The translations under genes were made by a program, and so were the position numbers. The notes beneath the pieces were generated by a model, which saw nothing but the letters and a program-made list of their open reading frames with translations, was not told the origin of the DNA and did no database searches. Below, one piece after another: positions 32,481 to 37,975 of a stretch of DNA of 37,975 nucleotides; the first letter of the stretch is position 1; the number at the start of each line of letters is the position of its first letter. Origin of the DNA: Comamonadaceae bacterium (lineage in GTDB: Bacteria > Pseudomonadota > Gammaproteobacteria > Burkholderiales > Burkholderiaceae_C); NCBI GenBank assembly GCA_947448735.1, contig CANFOS010000030.1:1-37975 (forward strand), read 5' to 3'.

Positions 32481-32925
32481 CGATGGCCTTTCTTGGCGAG
32501 GTGGAATACACGTCATACACATCCGCCCCGGCCTGCGGTGCATCGTGCGGGGATGCGTAGCTGCGCAGGCCCCAGCCGTCGGCTGGCGTGTCGGGGTTGG
32601 CAAAGGGGTCGCGCGGCATGCGCCGTAAAAAGTAGCGTAGCTTGCGCTCAGGGGTACGTGGGTCTACCACGCCTTCGACCAAAGAGCGTAATGTCAGCGG
32701 GTAGCCGCTGGCGCCAAAGGGGAGCTCGATCTCTTTTGCATCGGCGGCCCGCTTGTGTTCGTCCAGTGCGGCGCGCAGTGTGCGCAGCGCATGGCGCAGT
32801 TCCAGTTCCTGGGTGCGCTGCTTGACCAAGCTGACCACCGGCACTGCCATGCCCGCGAGTGCTGCCACGATGGCCACCACGGCCACCATCTCGATCAAGG
32901 TAAATCCGCGCGCCAGGGGCTTCAT
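32455..32925 (-). CDS. GspG-like prepilin
   Basis: A 156-residue protein with a short leader MKPLARG and the prepilin site GFTLIEMVAVVAIVAALAG. The globular part follows the GspG pattern: LRTLRAALDEHKRAAD, YPLTLRSLVEG, LRYFLRRMPRDPFANPD and GWGLRSYAS, ending DGTFYKDW. It overlaps the secretin stop by four bases at its start and the next prepilin by 26 bases at its end. The next prepilin is a paralogue, and the two overlap junctions resemble each other, pointing to tandem duplication. Confidence 0.85.
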   Translation of the reverse strand: MKPLARGFTLIEMVAVVAIVAALAGMAVPVVSLVKQRTQELELRHALRTLRAALDEHKRAADAKEIELPFGASGYPLTLRSLVEGVVDPRTPERKLRYFLRRMPRDPFANPDTPADGWGLRSYASPHDAPQAGADVYDVYSTSPRKAIDGTFYKDW

Positions 32926-34970
32926 GGTGTGGTAGCGCCCGGCCTTGGCGCACCCGGCATCACCGGCGCAGAGGGTGCAGAGGGTGAAGATGGCGCAGTG
33001 GGCGTATTTGTATTTTGCGTAGGCGTGGTTCCCGTGCTGAACGTGCTTGGAAAATCCGCAGGTGCAGGTGCGGGTGCTGGGCTGGAGGGCGGGGTGGAGG
33101 GGTAATAGCTTTGCGCAGGCGGCGACTCCTGGCGCATGTCGCGCCCACCACGGCTTCTGTTGCCAAAGTTGTCCATAGGCCCGCTTGTGCCCGCTGCCGA
33201 GTTGAGCGGCACTTTGGCGCTGGCCTTGGGGTTCATCACCAAGGGCTGGGCACCGGGGTTGCTCTCATTGCCTGCCGGGCCGTTGGTGGCGTTGGCATCG
33301 GGCAGGGTGATGTTGCGAATCACGCGGGGGGTGATCAGTAGCACCAGCTCGGTTTTGGCGACGCCGTCGGTGTGCACCCCAAATAAGCGGCCCAAGCCCG
33401 GCAGTTTGCTCAGTCCGGGCAGGCCGCTGATGGTTTTGGTGTCCTCATCGCGCATCAGGCCAGCCAGTATCTGCGTCTCGCCGTCTTGCAGTCGCAGCGT
33501 CGACGCCGCCTGTCGCGAGCCAATTTGGTAGCCCGTGGTGCCCTGGCCGTTGTCTACTTTGCCGGTGACAGAACTCACCTCCAAGCCGATTTTGAGCAGC
33601 ACGTCGCTGTCGAGCATCACGGTGGGCTCCACATCGAGTTTGAGGCCCACGTCCAGGTATGACACCGAGGTGGCGACCCCGGTGTTCAGGCCCGAGGTGG
33701 TGGTGAACACTGGCAGCTTGTCGCCAATCATGACCTTGGCTTTTTCGCGGTTGCGTACGCGCAGGCGTGGGTTGGCCAGGGTGTTGATGTCTGAGGCGCT
33801 GGCCTTGAGCGTGGCCACCGCACCGGGGTTGCTGATGGAGTAGGTCAAACCCTTGGCCCCGTCGGTAATCTGCGTGGCAGTGCCGGCCAACCCGTAGCTG
33901 ATGGAGCCGGGCCACTGAATGCCCACGGTGTTGAGCGTGCTTGACGATATCTCAAGTATCTCGACTTCCAGCATCACCTCTGGCTCGGCCAGATCGGCGG
34001 CTTCGATCAGGCGCTCCACCAGCTTGATAACCTCGGGCGTGTCGCGCACCACCATCAGGTTCAGGCGTTCGTCCACATAAAGGTCCTTGGTTTTGGCAAT
34101 GGTTCGCACCAGGTTTTGCACCTGCGCCACATTGGCGTTGGCCAGGTAAAACGTGCGCACCGCAAGGTCTTGGTACTGCCTGCGCTTGTCCGCGTTGTCC
34201 GGGTAGATCAGCAAGGTAGATTCGCTGAGCACTTTGCGCTCCAGGCGCTGGGTTGCAAGAATGATTTTGAGCGCCTCGTCGACCGTCACGCCCTTGAGCT
34301 GTACGGTGAGCCTGGTGTCAGATTTGACATCTTGGTCAAACACAAAGCTAACCCCCGTGGACTGGGCAAGCGCGTCCATCACGGTGCGAAACGCGGCTTC
34401 CCGAAACTCCAGGTTCACCGGCTTTTGGTAGGCCGCGCCCAGCGTGGTGGCGGCCTTGCTCTCTGCCATGTCGCGCAGCTTGCGTTTGATTTGACGGGCA
34501 GTGGGGTTGTTAGGCGCCTGCGCCAGCACTGCGCTTACCGCTGTGTCGGCCTGCGCCAAGAGGCCCTTTTCAAAGGCCTTTTGGGCCTCCAGAAGCAGGG
34601 CGTCTTGGGCGTTGAAACTTTCCAGCCGCCGGCGCAGTTGCGCTACCCGCTGGGTTTGCAGGCCCACGGCGGCGGCGCGTTCCAGCCACTGGCTGGCGGC
34701 CTCGCCGCGCCCGGCCTGGAGCTCACGCTCGGCCTGGTTGGTCCAGTAGTTGAGGCTGTCTTCTTTGGCGTTTTCCAGGGCCAGGCGCAAGCTGCGGTCT
34801 TGGGGCGATTGTTGGACGCCGCTTTGCAGCAAGGCCACCGCTTGGTCGTGTCTGCCTTGGCGTATCAAGTCGCTGGCTTCTTTGGGCAGGTTGCTGCAGC
34901 CGGTGAGCGCCAGTCCCACAAAAAAAAGTGCGGCAAGCGTGGCAAGGCGCCATGGGTCATTCGGGTTCAT
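32922..34970 (-). CDS. Secretin, GspD/PilQ/MshL-like outer-membrane pore
   Basis: The 682-residue protein has a lipoprotein signal (LALTGCSNLP), then helical TPR-like repeats (about 30-165: LIRQGRHDQAVALLQSG and similar), the STN/N0 domain (about 185-260, VNLEFREAAFRTVMDAL), a secretin N domain (YQDLAVRTFYLANANVAQVQNLV), and the secretin barrel (about 335-570, VMLEVEILEISSS, VGLKLDVEPTV, LQDGETQILAGL, ELVLLITPRVI). A low-complexity Pro/Ser/Ala tail of about 100 residues follows. The TPR plus lipobox design fits secretins of T2SS/MSH-like pili more than classical GspD. It overlaps both neighbours by four bases (ATGA), so the cluster is tightly coupled. Confidence 0.9.
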   Translation of the reverse strand: MNPNDPWRLATLAALFFVGLALTGCSNLPKEASDLIRQGRHDQAVALLQSGVQQSPQDRSLRLALENAKEDSLNYWTNQAERELQAGRGEAASQWLERAAAVGLQTQRVAQLRRRLESFNAQDALLLEAQKAFEKGLLAQADTAVSAVLAQAPNNPTARQIKRKLRDMAESKAATTLGAAYQKPVNLEFREAAFRTVMDALAQSTGVSFVFDQDVKSDTRLTVQLKGVTVDEALKIILATQRLERKVLSESTLLIYPDNADKRRQYQDLAVRTFYLANANVAQVQNLVRTIAKTKDLYVDERLNLMVVRDTPEVIKLVERLIEAADLAEPEVMLEVEILEISSSTLNTVGIQWPGSISYGLAGTATQITDGAKGLTYSISNPGAVATLKASASDINTLANPRLRVRNREKAKVMIGDKLPVFTTTSGLNTGVATSVSYLDVGLKLDVEPTVMLDSDVLLKIGLEVSSVTGKVDNGQGTTGYQIGSRQAASTLRLQDGETQILAGLMRDEDTKTISGLPGLSKLPGLGRLFGVHTDGVAKTELVLLITPRVIRNITLPDANATNGPAGNESNPGAQPLVMNPKASAKVPLNSAAGTSGPMDNFGNRSRGGRDMRQESPPAQSYYPSTPPSSPAPAPAPADFPSTFSTGTTPTQNTNTPTAPSSPSAPSAPVMPGAPRPGATTP

Positions 34971-35569
34971 AGTGGGTATTTAATTTGAAGGGTTTGGCCG
35001 GTTTCCAGCCATGTCACAGACATGCCGCGCGGGCTGATCGTGCCCACGCGCCAGCGGCCATCAAGCACCTGCTCAGGCACGACGGTGCGCGTGCCACTGC
35101 CACCAGCCGTGGCTCTGGTTAGCCATGCCGAGGTGACGCCGTCTTGCTCTAGCAGACCCACCATCTGGTAAGGGAAGGGGGGGGCCGGTGGCGGCCCCTG
35201 CGGTTCGGGCGGTGAGGGTGGAGGGGTCACCACGGCAAGAGGCTTGAGCAAAACGGGTTTGGGCGGCGGTGGCGCGGCGGGCTCCCAGCCGTAGCTGCTG
35301 GCTATTTCTTCGCGAGGCCATTCGCTGTCGCTCGGGTTGGGCAGCAGTAGCGGCCAGTCGGCTTCGACAAGCGCGTTGGCGCCTGTTGCTTTGCTGGTCG
35401 GCGCTCCCGCTTGCACCGTGCGTTGCGGCATTGAGGCCCTAGCGCTTAAAGCGGGCGTGCCACTGACCGCCCGCTCAGCAGGTGCCGGCGTATCGCCCTG
35501 AAAGAACAAAAACACGCTGACCGCCACGGTCAGCAGCAACAGCCAGCGCAGAGGGGCTGATAGCGTCAT
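34967..35569 (-). CDS. PilP/GspC-like inner-membrane linker protein
   Basis: A 200-residue protein starting MTLSAPLRWLLLLTVAVSVFLF, one amino-terminal membrane helix, then a long proline-rich periplasmic region (PAAPPPPKPVLLKP, PPPSPPEPQGPPPAPP) and a small beta domain at the end (FPYQMVGLLEQDGVTSAWLT, VVPEQVLDGRWRVGTIS, QTLQIKYPL). The last domain fits the HR/PilP fold that connects inner-membrane parts to the secretin. The start at 35569 overlaps the previous stop by four bases. The frame extends further upstream but would lie within the PilO-like gene. Assignment is by layout and position, not by strong motifs. Confidence 0.7.
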   Translation of the reverse strand: MTLSAPLRWLLLLTVAVSVFLFFQGDTPAPAERAVSGTPALSARASMPQRTVQAGAPTSKATGANALVEADWPLLLPNPSDSEWPREEIASSYGWEPAAPPPPKPVLLKPLAVVTPPPSPPEPQGPPPAPPFPYQMVGLLEQDGVTSAWLTRATAGGSGTRTVVPEQVLDGRWRVGTISPRGMSVTWLETGQTLQIKYPL

Positions 35570-36243
35570 GGCACGCTGCCCGTCTGCAGGGTTTGCGGGC
35601 CTGGCTGCGCATTGGCTGCGACTGTTGCACTTTGCGCATTTGACGTGCTTGGCCCGTTGGTAACAGGCGCTTGCATGTAAAAAGTAAACACCGCCTGCAC
35701 GCGCACTTGGGCTGTTTGGGTGTCGCTGCGGCTCAGGCTCAGGGACGTGAGCGCCAAGGCCGAGTCGGCCCACATCACGTCGTCCATGAAGTTGCGCCAG
35801 GCGCTGTAGCTGGTGGCGGTGGCCAGACTCACCTCGTAAGCCACCAAGCCGCTGTCCCCCAGCGTTGACTGGCGGTAACTGGTGGGTGGCGTGGCGGTCC
35901 CGAGTTGCGCCAGTCGCGCTAAAAAGCTCGCCAGGCGTTCGAGTCGCAGGTCGTAGCTGGGAAACTCTGCTTTAAAGCTCTGCGGGGTGCCCTGGGTGTC
36001 GGCGCTGAGGATGGCGTTTTTGAGCACGAGTGCGGTGCGGGCTTGCAGTTGCTCGGCTTCTTGCGCCAACTGCTGTGCCGCTGTCTTCATGTGATGGGAC
36101 TGAAGAGCCAGGGCTAACGTTGCCAGTAGAGTCATCGCCACCAGCAGCACCCAACGCCAGTACGGGCAGCGGGCCTTTGCGGTGTTGAGCAAGGGCGCGG
36201 CTGGTTTTGAGAGGGTGCTTTGATCGGTGGAATTGGCCAACAT
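35566..36243 (-). CDS. PilO/GspM-like inner-membrane protein
   Basis: A 225-residue protein with one membrane helix (YWRWVLLVAMTLLATLALAL, about 28-47), a coiled-coil (MKTAAQQLAQEAEQLQARTALVL) and a ferredoxin-like domain (LERLASFLARLAQLG, VAYEVSLATATSYSAWRNFMDDV, VRVQAVFTFYM). This is the PilO/GspM plan of pilus and secretion platforms. I choose the ATG at 36243; a TTG six codons upstream (36261) is possible. A low-complexity tail follows the domain. It lies between the PilMN-like and PilP-like genes. Confidence 0.7.
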   Translation of the reverse strand: MLANSTDQSTLSKPAAPLLNTAKARCPYWRWVLLVAMTLLATLALALQSHHMKTAAQQLAQEAEQLQARTALVLKNAILSADTQGTPQSFKAEFPSYDLRLERLASFLARLAQLGTATPPTSYRQSTLGDSGLVAYEVSLATATSYSAWRNFMDDVMWADSALALTSLSLSRSDTQTAQVRVQAVFTFYMQAPVTNGPSTSNAQSATVAANAQPGPQTLQTGSVP

Positions 36244-36272
36244 AAAAGTGGTTTTGCGCAATGGTTTTGTCG

Positions 36273-37760
36273 CTATTTGGCCGCTGGCGTAGCTGCCTGA
36301 CTGGGCGGCGGGCTAGGGTGGGGGCCAGGCGGCGGGCTGTTGTAAAGCGCCGTGATTTCAAAGCGCACACCGCCGGCCGTATCGCGCGCCGTGGCGGCTT
36401 GCACCTTGGCTAAAGCCACTTGCGACCAGTTGCTTTCTGTCGCGAGGGTTTGCACCGCATCCAGCGCCGCGTCGGTGTTGTTGGCTTGGCCCAACAAGCG
36501 CACGCGCCCGCCGTCGGTGCTGTAGTCCAGTGCCAGCCAGCGCACTTGGTCTGAGGCCGTGGCTTCTATGGGCAGCAGCACCCCGGCCCAGGTGTAGCGC
36601 AACCCGGCCATGACTTTGCGCGCTTGCGTGCGCACATCTGCTTGGGCATCACCCGCTGGTACCGGCCGTGCGGCGCGCGCTGGCCCCGAAACGTTGCTGG
36701 CAGCAGGTAGCGGCGTGCTGCGCTGCGACTGGCGGGCGCTTTGCAGGCTGGCGGCAGCGGCGTCGCGCTGGCGCAGCGCATGTGCGAAGTCCGCTTGCCT
36801 GTGCTGCCACAGCGCTGCACTGCTCGCCAGGCAAAGCAAAGCCACCAGCACCAAGCAGCGGCCGAGCAGGCCCAAGCTGCCAGAGCCGTTCAGCAGGTCG
36901 GCCTGGGGCCAGCGGCGTGCGGCACGGCCGGCCGGGCTTGCCAATGCGTTTATCAACGGCTCCGGCAATGCGCTGGTGTCCAGCGCTGAAAGGGTTTGCC
37001 AGCCAGGTGCTGTCTGGCCTGGTTGCGTCACCGACGCAGCATTTGCGTCCAGTCCAAAACCCACCACGAACACCCGTTGCTGGGGCAAGCGCAAGGTCTG
37101 GATTTTTTGCTCTAGTGCCTCTGAAGTGGGGGCCGCCAGGCGGCGCTGAAGCACCTCTCGTGCACCGCTAGAGTTGCATGGCACCCAGGTCAAGAGCGTG
37201 CCTTCTACGACTGCCAACGTTGCTAACGGCGCTGCGCTAGCGCTTTTGCCAGGCGTTAGCTTTACGGTGGCGCCAGCGCACCACTGCGGCTGCTTGGCGT
37301 CTGCCCAGGGCAAGAGCGCAGCCCAAAGCGGCACCGCAGCGCATAAGCGCACACCATAGGACTTTGCGCTGTGCTGCAGGGCAGCCAGTTGCGCGCCGTG
37401 CAGCGCGCAACAGCCGTCCAGTCCTGAACCAGACCAGGTGGCCAGCGGCCAAGCGTGTGCTTCGGAGCCGTAGTGCTGCGCCCAGTCCTGCGCGGCGCGA
37501 ACGCCTTGGGCCGCTGCGCTGCGGCCACCGAGTCGGGCCCAGGCCGAGGGTACGACCGCTGCGGGCACGATGACCTGGTGCGTCAGGCCCCCGGCCAGCA
37601 GCAGCCGCACCGCCACGCCGGGGTGGGCGCGGCACCAGGCATCAAACACCTGCTCGGGCTGCTGGGCGGGCAGATACAAGGCAACCGTGGGCCGCAACCA
37701 ACTGCGCGCCCAAAGGCCCCAGACGCGCAGGCCCGGCGCGCTAAAGGGTGAGGGTGACAC
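36273..37760 (-). CDS. PilMN/GspL-like inner-membrane platform protein
   Basis: A 495-residue protein that begins with GTG inside the end of the ATPase gene (20-base overlap). The amino half is cytoplasmic, without a strong motif, and in the right place for a degenerate actin-like PilM/GspL domain. A single membrane helix occurs at about 297-317 (LGRCLVLVALLCLASSAAL). A heptad-like segment (HALRQRDAAAASLQSARQ) and a periplasmic domain (MAGLRYTWAGVLLPIEA, LALDYSTDGGRVRLLGQANN, FEITALYNSPPPGP) resemble PilN. It is probably a fused PilM-PilN or GspL-type protein; sequence similarity is weak and context carries the call. Confidence 0.6.
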   Translation of the reverse strand: MSPSPFSAPGLRVWGLWARSWLRPTVALYLPAQQPEQVFDAWCRAHPGVAVRLLLAGGLTHQVIVPAAVVPSAWARLGGRSAAAQGVRAAQDWAQHYGSEAHAWPLATWSGSGLDGCCALHGAQLAALQHSAKSYGVRLCAAVPLWAALLPWADAKQPQWCAGATVKLTPGKSASAAPLATLAVVEGTLLTWVPCNSSGAREVLQRRLAAPTSEALEQKIQTLRLPQQRVFVVGFGLDANAASVTQPGQTAPGWQTLSALDTSALPEPLINALASPAGRAARRWPQADLLNGSGSLGLLGRCLVLVALLCLASSAALWQHRQADFAHALRQRDAAAASLQSARQSQRSTPLPAASNVSGPARAARPVPAGDAQADVRTQARKVMAGLRYTWAGVLLPIEATASDQVRWLALDYSTDGGRVRLLGQANNTDAALDAVQTLATESNWSQVALAKVQAATARDTAGGVRFEITALYNSPPPGPHPSPPPSQAATPAAK

Positions 37761-37975
37761 GGTCTAACTCCTCCAAGGTGGTGCGCCCCTCGCGAACCAG
37801 TGCCATGGCAGTCTCGCGCAGGCTGCGCATGCCGCGGCTGCGCGCAGCGGCCTTGATCTGTCCGGTGGGCGCACGGCCGGCAATCAGGTCTCGCAATTCG
37901 TCGTCCAGCAAAAACAGCTCTGCCACTGCGTGCCGGCCTTGGTAGCCCGTGCCCCGGCAGGCCGTGCAGCCGCGC
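37741..37975 (-). CDS. GspE/PilB-type secretion ATPase, carboxy-terminal end only
   Basis: The frame is open to the right edge of the window, so only the last 77 residues are seen. They start RGCTACRGTGYQGRHAVAEL, the tail of the tetracysteine-type zinc motif (CxxCxGTGYxGR) that is diagnostic of GspE/PilB ATPases, and continue with LDDELRDLIAGRA, IKAAARSRGMRSLRETAMALVREGRTTLEELDRV. This ATPase powers pseudopilus or pilus assembly. The rest, including Walker motifs, is outside. It is the most upstream gene of the cluster that can be seen here. Confidence 0.9.
   Translation of the reverse strand, partial: RGCTACRGTGYQGRHAVAELFLLDDELRDLIAGRAPTGQIKAAARSRGMRSLRETAMALVREGRTTLEELDRVTLTL

Noticed and set aside
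35430..35460. CCCTAGCGCTT in the PilP-like gene as a possible repeat fragment
   Set aside because: The similarity covers about a dozen bases and does not extend to the R2 core.

Overview
The window is chromosomal DNA of a betaproteobacterium, most likely a member of the Comamonadaceae (Rhodoferax/Polaromonas-like). The reasons are the dxr-rseP-bamA-skp-lpxD-fabZ-lpxA-lpxB-rnhB order, a dihydrolipoyl dehydrogenase carrying its own lipoyl domain, the sequence style of the proteins, and two short interspersed repeat families whose look is, from memory, typical of that family. No tRNA, rRNA, CRISPR array or intact insertion sequence was found.

Layout. (1) 1-10076, plus strand: an envelope operon. 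It holds the end of dxr (isoprenoid precursor), rseP (site-2 protease), bamA and skp (outer-membrane protein assembly and its periplasmic chaperone), lpxD-fabZ-lpxA-lpxB (lipid A and fatty acid synthesis), rnhB and a SpoU/TrmH-type RNA methyltransferase. Genes overlap or almost touch. (2) 10077-15719, plus strand: carA-carB (carbamoyl phosphate), greA and a small DUF4149-like membrane protein. (3) 15726-19917, minus strand: folD, a FixJ-like response regulator and a large two-PAS sensor kinase, divergent from the next operon. (4) 20190-27152, plus strand: pyruvate dehydrogenase complex aceE-aceF-lpdA, with a proteasome-like (HslV-like Ntn hydrolase) gene inserted between aceF and lpdA and overlapping aceF by four bases. 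(5) 27153-31510: an accessory island with an antitoxin-like HTH gene, an unrecognised small gene, two AT-rich genes for exported proteins of unknown function, and gene-poor DNA rich in inverted and direct repeats. (6) 31511-37975, minus strand: a type II secretion/type IV pilus-like cluster running from the end of a GspE-type ATPase through PilMN-, PilO- and PilP-like inner-membrane proteins and a secretin to three prepilin-like proteins.

The most unusual signal is two short repeat families lying inside protein-coding genes. Family R2 has a 45-base ungapped core (TAGCCCAAG ... CAAGCAGCT ... ATAG). It occurs in the RNA methyltransferase, the DUF4149 gene, aceF and lpdA, always in the same reading frame (peptide pattern A-x-A-Q-x-I-x-x-Q-A-A), plus one intergenic copy and a weaker in-frame match in lpxB. 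A second family of about 74 bases (GCCCCCACG ... CTGCCCCCCGAGGGGG ... CTTGG-GCGG) forms the whole carA-carB spacer and is also translated in frame inside aceE as an extra segment of about 25-30 residues. All three classical subunits of the PDH complex therefore carry repeat-derived peptide. The second notable point is the proteasome-like peptidase embedded in the PDH operon.
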